A stretch of 64,000 bases of DNA from NCBI RefSeq assembly GCF_932526225.1, contig NC_064035.1, positions 12,158,566 through 12,222,565 on the forward strand. The letters run 5' to 3'. The notes beneath the pieces are model-generated. The model was not told where the DNA came from, ran no database searches, and saw only the letters and a program-made list of their open reading frames with translations. The DNA comes from Nematostella vectensis. Lineage: Eukaryota; Cnidaria; Anthozoa; Actiniaria; Edwardsiidae. Positions 1-16,200 of the stretch are shown here, one piece after another. Positions within the stretch are counted from its first letter, which is position 1; the number at the start of each line of letters is the position of its first letter. A program made the translations under genes and the position numbers.

Positions 1-1224
1 TTAAATGCCAGTTGGATGATAACCCTTTAAATATGGCAAATTTTGATTACTGTTCTTGTTTGCCAGCAGACGAGAAAGATGTACCCGTCTTTTCGAGATA
101 AAGATCTGACTGTTAAAAAGAACATTGGGAATCTTAGTCAACGGTACTACCGAAGATAGCCAATCTTTCCCTCTGTGCTTAGTAAACTAGACGACGACCG
201 GGTGAAAAATTATCCTTATTTTGTGCTAAGCGTACTTTTACAGCGACTACGGTTCCACCTGGCCCTGTGCCATTAAGCACGAGGAGGATAGCTAACAGGT
301 AACGGCCCCACGCCTCAAAAGTAAAATCATCTTCATCTTTTAATATAAAGTATTTCTTGGATTTCACCATGAAATGTGACTTACTTGTACTGGAGACATT
401 CGAGGTCGCAGCCATACAACCAGCTGAAATGGTTAATAGAAGTACCAACATCTGGAAAGTTCCCATTTTTGAACAGCCACACAAAATTGTACAATCGCTT
501 TGTGTATGTACAGTATCTGCAGTTAGCGTCACACTACTGTTACCAAGACGGGAGCTCTGATTATTTAGCACTCAAGCTTTCCGAATCGTTCCTTGCCTTG
601 TTACTTGATAATCACGAATAACCTACTGACAGATAGTTGAGTCTTGTTCAATAACCTTGTATTAGTTAGAACTTGTCGAATACTAATGACGTCATCTAAA
701 CCTAAACCAATCACATAATTGGGTAGCGAGGGATGCCTGACCTTTTCTCGACAAAGTGATTACAGGGGACATAGACAAGTTTTATTGGAGCCTTGTGGAT
801 TTTTCGCGATACTAACTTCTTACTCATCGAGAGTGACCTCATGCAAGGAAATATCAAACTGAGGCTTTGGCGTATCGACCGGGGCCTTCCGAGGCCACCC
901 CAGGAGGTGAAAACTTTATGTGTGGGGAGTGGCCTATCTGAAAATTCCATCCGTATTCCCAAAGAGTGCTATGAAAAAACGATCCGTTTTAAACGGATGA
1001 CGTGATGACAGGTGACGAAAGAAGTATAAATTGCTAGAGAAATGAAGAACATTCAAAGAAAACTATTCGGCAGCATAAAATTAACGACCAATAAATTATT
1101 GAAGTAATTCATGTATTTCAATTATTTACACCTAGATCCACAAAATGAGTCATGACAATTATGTATTTACAAACGCCTACTATTGCCGTACGGGGAAGAC
1201 AGTATTCCCTTTAATTTCTTGTGT
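1..1224. other. Spacer downstream of the LisH-WD40 gene
   Basis: No confident gene is seen. On the minus strand a possible AATAAA polyadenylation signal (TTTATT on plus, 781-786) lies about 440 bp past the stop of the LisH-WD40 gene and could end its transcript. A short minus-strand ORF at 179-571 is listed separately. The rest is AT-rich unique-looking sequence. Confidence 0.5.
179..571 (-). CDS. Possible small secreted or membrane protein, or single exon (weak)
   Basis: This is a 130-codon open frame. An internal Met at about residue 36 is followed by a hydrophobic stretch (MLVLLLTISAGCMAA) that looks like a signal peptide with a small-residue cleavage site. A second hydrophobic stretch (LLAILLVLNG) follows later. 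I recognise no family. There is no clear splice partner and no homology I can name, so it may be a chance ORF. The stop is near 179. It lies downstream of the LisH-WD40 gene on the same strand. Confidence 0.22.
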   Translation of the reverse strand: MLNNQSSRLGNSSVTLTADTVHTQSDCTILCGCSKMGTFQMLVLLLTISAGCMAATSNVSSTSKSHFMVKSKKYFILKDEDDFTFEAWGRYLLAILLVLNGTGPGGTVVAVKVRLAQNKDNFSPGRRLVY

Positions 1225-4200
1225 TCACTCTGTTTGCTCTACTGCACTATGCCATAGTCGAACAGTTCCGTCGAACCCACAGGAAGCCAGTACGGATAGA
1301 GGTTCACAATACCATAGATCGCGCTAGAAAAAAAAAAGACTCAGAAAAAAGATTAGTTGTTAGTTGCTGTTGAAAAAAGTTAGTTGTCGTTATTGATGTT
1401 AATATAGATAAGAACTCATTTTCCGCCTCCACGTGCGTCTATTATTTGCCGTTTGCTTATCCGTTGAATAAAACATGAAAACCTTTACTTTTGCGAACAT
1501 AGAAAGTTCCCTAAAATTTCCGTAAAAAATCGTTTTACCCTTTCTTATTCAGTCCGATGTAACATTACAAAACAAGCGCGAAAATACATGAAGCACGAAT
1601 CGGCGAAAATGACGATGACGTGATGATGATGACAACACTGTTGCTAACGATGAATAAGGGCCGATGATGATGATTGTGATGACGATGACGATGATGACGA
1701 CGACGGTGATGACTAATACTGACACTCATTTTTCGACTAAAACAAACACACTATCTTTAAACAATACTTACAACCATTCCAGTATGGCCTTGCAGCTTAG
1801 CAACCACTCCCTGACTTGTAACTTCCCATACTACAATGCTTTTGTCTTGTGAAGTCTGTGGAAGCAAGGCAAAGTTAAGTAGAAGTTAACCACTTACACA
1901 CCCTCATTCAAATTTCTTTTGCTGGCCAAGTTAGGGGTAGCAAATGGTAAATATGGGGAATATTTGGTCTTTTAATGGTCCCCAAGTGGTATTTTAATGG
2001 TCCCCAAGTGCTCTAAAATGAACATGTAATGCTAAAATGCCCACAACTCTTTGCACTTATATCAAGGCAACTAAAGCAAGTAGGGTCACGGGCTTACTCA
2101 CCTTAGATCCTCTAGTAACATTGTTTTAATATTGTTTAAATATGTTTGTGCTTTTTTAGCGTTACAGTAAGATAAACAGTTCCGTATCACTTCATGTTAA
2201 AATTGCTCTATCTTTTTTGAAGAGTGCCCAATGCTCATGATTCACTCAAATTTACTTATGCATAAAATATACACAGAAAAGACTACACATTTTCTAAAAT
2301 TATTTTATTTTTTGGTTGTTTGCCAATGTTTTTTTTAAAAGATGAATGCAGATGCAGTGATCATTGTTGTTTCTTTTAGGGTGTAAATTGAGAGCCTTGA
2401 GTATCTTTTAGGGGTGAAAATGAGAATGCCCAGATTTTTTTTACCTCCGTATCTTTTAGGGTGCTATTATAGCCATCGCTCATCTAACTTGTAGCTTATA
2501 AAAGAGCATTAGAACATGTCAATCGGTGTTTTTAGATCACTAACCAGCGTAAAAATCACGATTGATAGCAAGCTTAACAATGATCTGTTTGTTTAGCCTG
2601 CTTTTTTGACCTCAAAAAACATGTTTCAGTTACACATGATTATCAGATGTAATGGAGTGCTGAATGACTATGCATATGCAAATCCGTGAGGAACCAGAAG
2701 AATCTGATAAATTTTTCACATGTAGTGCCCTTCACTCACCGAGTATATGCAATGCCCTTCACTCACCAAGTATATGTAATGCCCTTCATTCACCGAGTAT
2801 ATGTAATGCCCTTCACTCACCAAGTATATGTAATGCCCTTCACTAACCGAGTATATGTAGTGCGTTTCACTCACCAAGTATATGTAATGCCCTTCACTCA
2901 CCAAGTATATGTAATGCCCTTCACTCACCGAGTATATGTAATGCCCTTCACTCACCAAGTATATGTAATGCCCTTTACTCACCAAGTATATGAAATGCCC
3001 TTCACTCACCGAGTATATGTAATACCCTTCACTCACCAAGTATATGTAGTGCCCTTCACTCACCGAGTATATGTAATGCCCTTCACTCACCAAGTATATG
3101 TAATGCCCTTTACTCACCGAGTATATGTAATGCCCTTCACTCACCAAGTATATGTAATGCCCTTCACTCACCAAGTATATGTAATGCCCTTCACTCACCG
3201 AGTATATGTAATACCCTTCACTCACCAAGTATATGTAGTGCCCTTCACTCACCGAGTATATGTAATGCCCTTCACTCACCAAGTATATGTAATGCCCTTT
3301 ACTCACCAAGTATATGAAATGCCCTTCACTCACCGAGTATATGTAATGCCCTTCACTCACCGAGTATATGTAGTGCCCTTCACTCACCGAGTATATGCAA
3401 TGCCCTTCACTCACCCAGTATTTGAAGTGCGTTTCACTCACCAAGTATATGTAACACCCTTCACTCACCGAGTATATGTAACGCCCTTCACTCACCGAGT
3501 ATATGTAATACCCTTCACTCACCGAGTATATGTAAAGCCCTTCACTCACCGAGTATATGTAAAGCCCTTCACTCACCAAGTATATGTAGTGCCCTTCACT
3601 CACCGAGTATATGTAATGCCCTTCACTCACCGAGTATATGTAATACCCTTCACTCACCGAGTATATGTAACGCCCTTCACTCACCAAGTATATGTAATAC
3701 CCTTCACTCACCAAGTATATGTAGTGCGTTTCACTAACCGAGTATATGTAGTGCCCTTTACTCACCAAGTATATGTAGTGCCCTTCACTCACCAAGTATA
3801 TGTAGTGTCCTTCACTCACCAAGTATATGTAACGCCCTTCACTCACCAAGTATATGTAGTGCGTTTCACTCACCGAGTATATGTAATGCCCTTCATTCAC
3901 CGAGTATATGTAGTGCGTTTCACTCACCAAGTATATGTAGTGCGTTTCACTCACCAAGTATATGTAGTGCGTTTCACTCACCAAGTATATGTAATGCCCT
4001 TCATTCACCAAGTATATGTAGTGCGTTTCACTCACCAAGTATATGTAGTGCGTTTCACTCACCAAGTATATGTAGTGTGTTTCACTCACCGAGTATATGT
4101 AATGCCCTTCATTCACCGAGTATATGTAGTGCGTTTCACTCGCCAGGTATATGTAGTGCGTTTCACTCGCCAGGTATATGTAATGCCCTTCACTCACCGA

Positions 4201-7200
4201 GTATATGTAACGCCCTTCACTCACCAAGTATATGTAGTGCGTTTCACTCACCAAGTATATGTAGTGTCCTTCACTCACCGAGTATATGTAATGCCCTTCA
4301 CTCACCAAGTATATGTAATGCCCTTCACTAACCGAGTATATGTAATACCCTTCACTCACCGAGTATATGTAACACCCTTCACTCACCAAGTATATGTAAT
4401 GCGTTTCACTCACCAAGTATATGTAACGCCCTTCACTCACCAAGTATATGTAATGCCCTTCAATCACCGAGTATATGTAATGCCCTTCAATCACCGAGTA
4501 TATGTAATGCCCTTCACTCACCGAGTATATGTAATACCCTTCACTCACCGAGTATATGTAACACCCTTCACTCACCAAGTATATGTAATGCGTTTCACTC
4601 ACCAAGTATATGTAACGCCCTTCACTCACCAAGTATATGTAATGCCCTTCAATCACCGAGTATATGTAATGCCCTTCACTCACCGAGTATATGTAATGCC
4701 CTTCACTCACCGAGTATATGTAATACCCTTCACTCACCGAGTATATGTAACACCCTTCACTCACCAAGTATATGTAATGCGTTTCACTCACCAAGTATAT
4801 GTAACGCCCTTCACTCACCAAGTATATGTAATGCCCTTCAATCACCGAGTATATGTAATGCCCTTCAATCACCGAGTATATGTAATGCCCTTCACTCACC
4901 GAGTATATGTAACACCCTTCACTCACCAAGTATATGTAATGCCCTTCACTCACCAAGTATATGTAATGCCCTTCACTCACTGAGTATATATAATGCCCTT
5001 CACTCACCAAGTATATGTAATACCCTTCACTCACCGAGTATATGTAACACCCTTCACTCACCAAGTATATGTAATGCGTTTCACTCACCAAGTATATGTA
5101 ACGCCCTTCACTCACCAAGTATATGTAATGCCCTTCAATCACCGAGTATATGTAATGCCCTTCACTCACCGAGTATATGTAACGCCCTTCACTCACCGAG
5201 TATATGTAATGCCCTTCACTCACCAAGTATATGTAACGCCCTTCACTCACCGAGTATATGTAATACCCTTCACTCACCGAGTATATGTAACGCCCTTCAC
5301 TCACCGAGTATATGTAATGCCCTTCACTCACCGAGTATATGTAATGCCCTTCACTCACCGAGTATATGTAATACCCTTCACTCACCGAGTATATGTAACG
5401 CCCTTCACTCACCAAGTATATGTAATACCCTTCACTCACCAAGTATATGTAGTGCGTTTCACTAACCGAGTATATGTAGTGCCCTTTACTCACCAAGTAT
5501 ATGTAGTGCCCTTCACTCACCAAGTATATGTAGTGTCCTTCACTCACCAAGTATATGTAACGCCCTTCACTCACCAAGTATATGTAGTGCGTTTCACTCA
5601 CCGAGTATATGTAATGCCCTTCATTCACCGAGTATATGTAGTGCGTTTCACTCACCAAGTATATGTAGTGCGTTTCACTCACCAAGTATATGTAGTGCGT
5701 TTCACTCACCAAGTATATGTAATGCCCTTCATTCACCAAGTATATGTAGTGCGTTTCACTCACCAAGTATATGTAGTGCGTTTCACTCACTAAGTATATG
5801 TAGTGCGTTTCACTCACCGAGTATATGTAATGCCCTTCATTCACCGAGTATATGTAGTGCGTTTCACTCGCCAGGTATATGTAGTGCGTTTCACTCGCCA
5901 GGTATATGTAACGCCCTTCACTCACCAAGTATATGTAGTGTCCTTCACTCACCGAGTATATGTAATGCCCTTCACTCACCAAGTATATGTAATGCCCTTC
6001 ACTAACCGATTATATGTAATACCCTTCACTCACCGAGTATATGTAACACCCTTCACTCACCAAGTATATGTAATGCGTTTCACTCACCAAGTATATGTAA
6101 CGCCCTTCACTCACCAAGTATATGTAATGCCCTTCAATCACCGAGTATATGTAGTGCCCTTCAATCACCGAGTATATGTAGTGCCCTTCAATCACCGAGT
6201 ATATGTAGTGCCCTTCAATCACCGAGTATATGTAATGCCCTTCACTCACCAAGTATATGTAGTGCCCTTCACTCACCAAGTATATGTAGTGCCCTTCACT
6301 CACCAAGTATATATAATGCCCTTCACTCACCAAGTATATGTAGTACCCTTCACTAACCGAGTATATGTAATGCCCTTCACTCACCAAGTATATGTAATGC
6401 CCTTCACTAACCGAGTATATGTAATACCCTTCACTCACCGAGTATATGTAACACCCTTCACTCACCAAGTATATGTAATGCGTTTCACTCACCGAGTATA
6501 TGTAATGCCCTTCACTCACCAAGTATATGTAATGCCCTTCACTCACCGAGTATATGTAATACCCTTCACTCACCAAGTATATGTAGTGCCCTTCACTCAC
6601 CGAGTATATGTAATGCCCTTCACTCACCAAGTATATGTAATGCCCTTTACTCACCAAGTATATGAAATGCCCTTCACTCACCGAGTATATGTAATGCCCT
6701 TCACTCACCGAGTATATGTAGTGCCCTTCACTCACCGAGTATATGCAATGCCCTTCACTCACCCAGTATTTGAAGTGCGTTTCACTCACCAAGTATATGT
6801 AACACCCTTCACTCACCGAGTATATGTAACGCCCTTCACTCACCGAGTATATGTAATACCCTTCACTCACCGAGTATATGTAAAGCCCTTCACTCACCGA
6901 GTATATGTAAAGCCCTTCACTCACCAAGTATATGTAGTGCCCTTCACTCACCGAGTATATGTAATGCCCTTCACTCACCGAGTATATGTAATACCCTTCA
7001 CTCACCGAGTATATGTAACGCCCTTCACTCACCAAGTATATGTAATACCCTTCACTCACCAAGTATATGTAGTGCGTTTCACTAACCGAGTATATGTAGT
7101 GCCCTTTACTCACCAAGTATATGTAGTGCCCTTCACTCACCAAGTATATGTAGTGTCCTTCACTCACCAAGTATATGTAACGCCCTTCACTCACCAAGTA

Positions 7201-10200
7201 TATGTAGTGCGTTTCACTCACCGAGTATATGTAATGCCCTTCATTCACCGAGTATATGTAGTGCGTTTCACTCACCAAGTATATGTAGTGCGTTTCACTC
7301 ACCAAGTATATGTAGTGCGTTTCACTCACCAAGTATATGTAATGCCCTTCATTCACCAAGTATATGTAGTGCGTTTCACTCACCAAGTATATGTAGTGCG
7401 TTTCACTCACCAAGTATATGTAGTGTGTTTCACTCACCGAGTATATGTAATGCCCTTCATTCACCGAGTATATGTAGTGCGTTTCACTCGCCAGGTATAT
7501 GTAGTGCGTTTCACTCGCCAGGTATATGTAATGCCCTTCACTCACCGAGTATATGTAACGCCCTTCACTCACCAAGTATATGTAGTGCGTTTCACTCACC
7601 AAGTATATGTAGTGTCCTTCACTCACCGAGTATATGTAATGCCCTTCACTCACCAAGTATATGTAATGCCCTTCACTAACCGAGTATATGTAATACCCTT
7701 CACTCACCGAGTATATGTAACACCCTTCACTCACCAAGTATATGTAATGCGTTTCACTCACCAAGTATATGTAACGCCCTTCACTCACCAAGTATATGTA
7801 ATGCCCTTCAATCACCGAGTATATGTAATGCCCTTCAATCACCGAGTATATGTAATGCCCTTCACTCACCGAGTATATGTAATACCCTTCACTCACCGAG
7901 TATATGTAACACCCTTCACTCACCAAGTATATGTAATGCGTTTCACTCACCAAGTATATGTAACGCCCTTCACTCACCAAGTATATGTAATGCCCTTCAA
8001 TCACCGAGTATATGTAATGCCCTTCACTCACCGAGTATATGTAATGCCCTTCACTCACCGAGTATATGTAATACCCTTCACTCACCGAGTATATGTAACA
8101 CCCTTCACTCACCAAGTATATGTAATGCGTTTCACTCACCAAGTATATGTAACGCCCTTCACTCACCAAGTATATGTAATGCCCTTCAATCACCGAGTAT
8201 ATGTAATGCCCTTCAATCACCGAGTATATGTAATGCCCTTCACTCACCGAGTATATGTAACACCCTTCACTCACCAAGTATATGTAATGCCCTTCACTCA
8301 CCAAGTATATGTAATGCCCTTCACTCACTGAGTATATATAATGCCCTTCACTCACCAAGTATATGTAATACCCTTCACTCACCGAGTATATGTAACACCC
8401 TTCACTCACCAAGTATATGTAATGCGTTTCACTCACCAAGTATATGTAACGCCCTTCACTCACCAAGTATATGTAATGCCCTTCAATCACCGAGTATATG
8501 TAATGCCCTTCACTCACCGAGTATATGTAACGCCCTTCACTCACCGAGTATATGTAATGCCCTTCACTCACCAAGTATATGTAACGCCCTTCACTCACCG
8601 AGTATATGTAATACCCTTCACTCACCGAGTATATGTAACGCCCTTCACTCACCGAGTATATGTAATGCCCTTCACTCACCGAGTATATGTAATGCCCTTC
8701 ACTCACCGAGTATATGTAATACCCTTCCCTCACCGAGTATATGTAACGCCCTTCACTCACCAAGTATATGTAATACCCTTCACTCACCAAGTATATGTAG
8801 TGCGTTTCACTAACCGAGTATATGTAGTGCCCTTTACTCACCAAGTATATGTAGTGCCCTTCACTCACCAAGTATATGTAGTGTCCTTCACTCACCAAGT
8901 ATATGTAACGCCCTTCACTCACCAAGTATATGTAGTGCGTTTCACTCACCGAGTATATGTAATGCCCTTCATTCACCGAGTATATGTAGTGCGTTTCACT
9001 CACCAAGTATATGTAGTGCGTTTCACTCACCAAGTATATGTAGTGCGTTTCACTCACCAAGTATATGTAATGCCCTTCATTCACCAAGTATATGTAGTGC
9101 GTTTCACTCACCAAGTATATGTAGTGCGTTTCACTCACTAAGTATATGTAGTGCGTTTCACTCACCGAGTATATGTAATGCCCTTCATTCACCGAGTATA
9201 TGTAGTGCGTTTCACTCGCCAGGTATATGTAGTGCGTTTCACTCGCCAGGTATATGTAACGCCCTTCACTCACCAAGTATATGTAGTGTCCTTCACTCAC
9301 CGAGTATATGTAATGCCCTTCACTCACCAAGTATATGTAATGCCCTTCACTAACCGATTATATGTAATACCCTTCACTCACCGAGTATATGTAACACCCT
9401 TCACTCACCAAGTATATGTAATGCGTTTCACTCACCAAGTATATGTAACGCCCTTCACTCACCAAGTATATGTAATGCCCTTCAATCACCGAGTATATGT
9501 AGTGCCCTTCAATCACCGAGTATATGTAGTGCCCTTCAATCACCGAGTATATGTAGTGCCCTTCAATCACCGAGTATATGTAATGCCCTTCACTCACCAA
9601 GTATATGTAGTGCCCTTCACTCACCAAGTATATGTAGTGCCCTTCACTCACCAAGTATATATAATGCCCTTCACTCACCAAGTATATGTAGTACCCTTCA
9701 CTAACCGAGTATATGTAATGCCCTTCACTCACCAAGTATATGTAATGCCCTTCACTAACCGAGTATATGTAATACCCTTCACTCACCGAGTATATGTAAC
9801 ACCCTTCACTCACCAAGTATATGTAATGCGTTTCACTCACCGAGTATATGTAATGCCCTTCACTCACCAAGTATATGTAACGCCCTTCACTCACCAAGTA
9901 TATGTAATACCCTTCACTCACCAAGTATATGTAGTGCCCTTCACTCACCAAGTATATGTAATGCCCTTCACTCACCAAGTATATGTAATGCCCTTCACTC
10001 ACCAAGTATATGTAATGCCCTTCACTCACCAAGTATATGTAATGCCCTTCACTCACCGAGTATATGTAATGCCCTTCACTCACCAAGTATATGTAATGCG
10101 TTTCACTCACCAAGTATATGTAATGCCCTTCACTCACCGAGTATATGTCATGCCCTTCACTCACCAAGTATATGTAATGCCCTTCACTCACCAAGTATAT

Positions 10201-13200
10201 GTAGTGCCCTTCACTCACCAAGTATATGTAATGCCCTTCACTCACCGAGTATATGTAGTGCGTTTCACTCACCAAGTATATGTAATGCCCTTCACTCACC
10301 AAGTATATGTAACGCCCTTCACTCACCAAGTATATGTAACGCCCTTCACTCACCAAGTATATGTAACGCCCTTCACTCACCAAGTATATGTAACGCCCTT
10401 CACTCACCAAGTATATGTAATGCCCTTCACTCACCAAGTATATGTAACGCCCTTCACTCACCGAGTATATGTAGTGCCCTTCACTCACCAAGTATATGTA
10501 GTGCGTTTCACTCACCAAGTTTATGTAGTGCTCTTCGCTTACCAAGTATATGTAACACCCTTCGCTCACCAAGTATATGTAATGCCCTTCGCTCACCAAG
10601 TATATGTAACGCCCTTCACTCACCAAGTATATGTAGTGCCCTTCACTCACCAAGTATATGTAATGCCCTTCACTCACCAAGTATATGTAGTGCGTTTCAC
10701 TCACCAAGTATATGTAACGCCCTTCCCTCACTAGTATATATAATGCCCTTCACTCACCAAGTATATGTAGTGCGTTTCACTCACCAAGTATATGTAATGC
10801 CCTTCACTCACCAAGTATATGTAGTGCCCTTCACTCACCAAGTATATGTAATGCCCTTCACTCACCAAGTATATGTAACGCCCTTCACTCACCAAGTATA
10901 TGTAATACCCTTTACTCACCGAGTATATGTAGTGCCCTTCACTCACCGAGTATATGTAGTGCCCTTCACTCACCAAGTATATGTAGTGCGTTTCACTCAC
11001 CAAGTATATGTAATGCCCTTCACTCACCAAGTATATGTAATGCCCTTCACTCACCAAGTATATGTAACGCCCTTCACTCACCGAGTATATGTAACGCCCT
11101 TCCCTCACTAGTATATATAATGCCCTTCACTCACCGAGTATATGTAATACCCTTTACTCACCAAGTATATGTAATGCCCTTCACTCACCAAGTATATGTA
11201 ATGCCCTTCACTCACCGAGTATATGTAACGCCCTTCACTCACCAAGTATATGTAGTGCCCTTCACTCACCAAGTATATGTAATGCCCTTTACTCACCAAG
11301 TATATGTAGTGCCCTTCACTCACCAAGTATATGTAGTGCCCTTCACTCACCAAGTATATGTAATGCCCTTCACTCACCAAGTATATGTAGTGCGTTTCAC
11401 TCACCGAGTATATGTAACGCCCTTCACTCACCGAGTATATGTAACGCCCTTCCCTCACTAGTATATATAATGCCCTTCACTCACCGAGTATATGTAATGC
11501 CCTTCACTCCCCAAGTATATGTAGTGCCCTTCACTCACCGAGTATATGTAACGCCCTTCACTCACCGAGTATATGTAGTGCCCTTCACTCACCAAGTATA
11601 TGTAACACCCTTTACTCACCATGATATGTAGTGCCCTTCACTCACCAAGTATATGTAGTGCCCTTCACTCACCAAGTATATGTAATGCCCTTCCCTCACC
11701 AAGTATATGTAACACCCTTCACTCGCCAAGTATATGTAACGCCCTTCACTCACCAAGTATATGTAGTGCCCTTCACTAACCGAGTATATGTAATGCCCTT
11801 CATTCACCGAGTATATGTAACGCCCTTCACTAACCGAGTATATGTAATGCCCTTCATTCACCGAGTATATGTAACGCCCTTCACTAACCGAGTATATGTA
11901 GTGCCCTTCACCCACCGAGTATACGTAATGCCCTTCACTCACCGAGTATATGTAGTGCTTTTCACTCACCAAGTATATGTAGTGCGTTTCACTCACCAAG
12001 TATATGTAATGCCCTTCACTCACCGAGTATATGTAGTGCTTTTCACTCACCAAGTATATGTAGTGCGTTTCACTCACCAAGTATATGTAGTGCTTTTCAC
12101 TCACCAAGTATATGTAGTGCATTTCACTCACCGAGTATATGTAGTGCTTTTCACTCACCAAGTATATGTAGTGAGTTTCACTCACCAAGTATATGTAGTG
12201 CGTTTCACTCACCAAGTTTATGTAATGCCCTTCAATCTACGAGTATATGTAATGCCCTTCATTCACCGAGTATATGTAACGCCCTTCACTCACCGAGTAT
12301 ATGTAGTGCCCTTCACTCACCAAGTATATGTAATGCCCTTCACTCACCGAGTATATGTAGTGCGTTTCACTCACCAAGTTTATGTAGTGCTCTTCACTCA
12401 CCAAGTATATGTAACGCCCCTCATTCACCAAGTATATGTAACGCCCTTCACTCACCGAGTATATGTAACACCCTTCACTCACCGAGTATATGTAATGCCC
12501 TTCACTCACCGAGTATATGTAATACCCTTCACTCACCGAGTATATGTAACACCCTTCACTCACCAAGTATATGTAATGCGTTTCACTCACCAAGTATATG
12601 TAACGCCCTTCACTCACCAAGTATATGTAATGCCCTTCAATCACCGAGTATATGTAACACCCTTCACTCACCAAGTATATGTCATGCCCTTCAATCACCG
12701 AGTATATGTAATGCCCTTCAATCACCGAGTATATGTAATGCCCTTCACTCACCGAGTATATGTAATACCCTTCACTCACCGAGTATATGTAGTGCCCTTC
12801 ACTCACCAAGTATATGTAATGCCCTTCACTCACCGAGTATATGTAGTGCGTTTCACTCACCAAGTTTATGTAGTGCTCTTCACTCACCAAGTATATGTAA
12901 CGCCCCTCATTCACCAAGTATATGTAATGCCCTTCACTCACCGAGTATATGTAATACCCTTCACTCACCGAGTATATGTAACGCCCTTCACTCACCAAGT
13001 ATATGTAATACCCTTCACTCACCAAGTATATGTAGTGCGTTTCACTAACCGAGTATATGTAGTGCCCTTTACTCACCAAGTATATGTAGTGCCCTTCACT
13101 CACCAAGTATATGTAGTGTCCTTCACTCACCAAGTATATGTAGTGCGTTTCACTCACCAAGTATATGTAGTGCGTTTCACTCACCGAGTATATGTAATGC

Positions 13201-16200
13201 CCTTCATTCACCGAGTATATGTAGTGCGTTTCACTCGCCAGGTATATGTAGTGCGTTTCACTCGCCAGGTATATGTAACGCCCTTCACTCACCAAGTATA
13301 TGTAGTGTCCTTCACTCACCGAGTATATGTAATGCCCTTCACTCACCAAGTATATGTAATGCCCTTCACTAACCGAGTATATGTAATACCCTTCACTCAC
13401 CGAGTATATGTAACACCCTTCACTCACCAAGTATATGTAATGCGTTTCACTCACCAAGTATATGTAACGCCCTTCACTCACCAAGTATATGTAATGCCCT
13501 TCAATCACCGAGTATATGTAGTGCCCTTCAATCACCGAGTATATGTAGTGCCCTTCAATCACCGAGTATATGTAGTGCCCTTCAATCACCGAGTATATGT
13601 AATGCCCTTCACTCACCAAGTATATGTAGTGCCCTTCACTCACCAAGTATATGTAGTGCCCTTCACTCACCAAGTATATATAATGCCCTTCACTCACCAA
13701 GTATATGTAGTACCCTTCACTAACCGAGTATATGTAATGCCCTTCACTCACCAAGTATATGTAATGCCCTTCACTAACCGAGTATATGTAATACCCTTCA
13801 CTCACCGAGTATATGTAACACCCTTCACTCACCAAGTATATGTAATGCGTTTCACTCACCGAGTATATGTAATGCCCTTCACTCACCAAGTATATGTAAC
13901 GCCCTTCACTCACCAAGTATATGTAATACCCTTCACTCACCAAGTATATGTAGTGCCCTTCACTCACCAAGTATATGTAATGCCCTTCACTCACCAAGTA
14001 TATGTAATGCCCTTCACTCACCAAGTATATGTAATGCGTTTCACTCACCAAGTATATGTCGTGCCCTTCACTCACCAAGTATATGTAATGCCCTTCACTC
14101 ACCGAGTATATATAATGCCCTTCACTCACCAAGTATATGTAATGCCCTTCACTCACCGAGTATATGTAGTGCCCTTCACTCACCAAGTAAATGTAATACC
14201 CTTCACTCACCAAGTATATGTAATGCCCTTCACTCACCAAGTATATGTAATGCCCTTCACTCACCAAGTATATGTAATGCCCTTCACTCACCAAGTATAT
14301 GTAATGCCCTTCACTCACCAAGTATATGTAATGCCCTTCACTCACCAAGTATATGTAATGCCCTTCACTCACCAAGTATATGTAATGCCCTTCACTCACC
14401 AAGTATATGTAATGCCCTTCACTCACCAAGTATATGTAACGCCCTTCACTCACCGAGTATATGTAGTGCCCTTCACTCACCAAGTATATGTAGTGCGTTT
14501 CACTCACCAAGTTTATGTAGTGCTCTTCGCTTACCAAGTATATGTAACACCCTTCGCTCACCAAGTATATGTAATGCCCTTCGCTCACCAAGTATATGTA
14601 ACGCCCTTCACTCACCAAGTATATGTAGTGCCCTTCACTCACCAAGTATATGTAATGCCCTTCACTCACCAAGTATATGTAGTGCGTTTCACTCACCAAG
14701 TATATGTAACGCCCTTCCCTCACTAGTATATATAATGCCCTTCACTCACCAAGTATATGTAGTGCCCTTAACTCACCAAGTATATGTAGTGCGTTTCACT
14801 CACCAAGTATATGTAATGCCCTTCACTCACCAAGTATATGTAGTGCCCTTCACTCACCAAGTATATGTAATGCCCTTCACTCACCAAGTATATGTAACGC
14901 CCTTCACTCACCAAGTATATGTAATACCCTTTACTCACCGAGTATATGTAGTGCCCTTCACTCACCGAGTATATGTAGTGCCCTTCACTCACCAAGTATA
15001 TGTAGTGCGTTTCACTCACCAAGTATATGTAATGCCCTTCACTCACCAAGTATATGTAATGCCCTTCACTCACCAAGTATATGTAACGCCCTTCACTCAC
15101 CGAGTATATGTAACGCCCTTCCCTCACTAGTATATATAATGCCCTTCACTCACCGAGTATATGTAATACCCTTTACTCACCAAGTATATGTAATGCCCTT
15201 CACTCACCAAGTATATGTAATGCCCTTCACTCACCGAGTATATGTAACGCCCTTCACTCACCAAGTATATGTAGTGCCCTTCACTCACCAAGTATATGTA
15301 GTGCCCTTCACTCACCAAGTATATGTAATGCCCTTTACTCACCAAGTATATGTAGTGCCCTTCACTCACCAAGTATATGTAGTGCCCTTCACTCACCAAG
15401 TATATGTAATGCCCTTCACTCACCAAGTATATGTAGTGCGTTTCACTCACCGAGTATATGTAACGCCCTTCACTCACCGAGTATATGTAACGCCCTTCCC
15501 TCACTAGTATATATAATGCCCTTCACTCACCGAGTATATGTAATGCCCTTCACTCACCAAGTATATGTAGTGCCCTTCACTCACCGAGTATATGTAATGC
15601 CCTTCACTCACCGAGTATATGTAGTGCCCTTCACTCACCAAGTATATGTAACACCCTTTACTCACCATGATATGTAGTGCCCTTCACTCACCAAGTATAT
15701 GTAGTGCCCTTCACTCACCAAGTATATGTAATGCCCTTCCCTCACCAAGTATATGTAACACCCTTCACTCGCCAAGTATATGTAACGCCCTTCACTCACC
15801 AAGTATATGTAGTGCCCTTCACTAACCGAGTATATGTAATGCCCTTCATTCACCGAGTATATGTAACGCCCTTCACTAACCGAGTATATGTAATGCCCTT
15901 CATTCACCGAGTATATGTAACGCCCTTCACTAACCGAGTATATGTAGTGCCCTTCACCCACCGAGTATACGTAATGCCCTTCACTCACCGAGTATATGTA
16001 GTGCTTTTCACTCACCAAGTATATGTAGTGCGTTTCACTCACCAAGTATATGTAATGCCCTTCACTCACCGAGTATATGTAGTGCTTTTCACTCACCAAG
16101 TATATGTAGTGCGTTTCACTCACCAAGTATATGTAGTGCTTTTCACTCACCAAGTATATGTAGTGCATTTCACTCACCGAGTATATGTAGTGCTTTTCAC

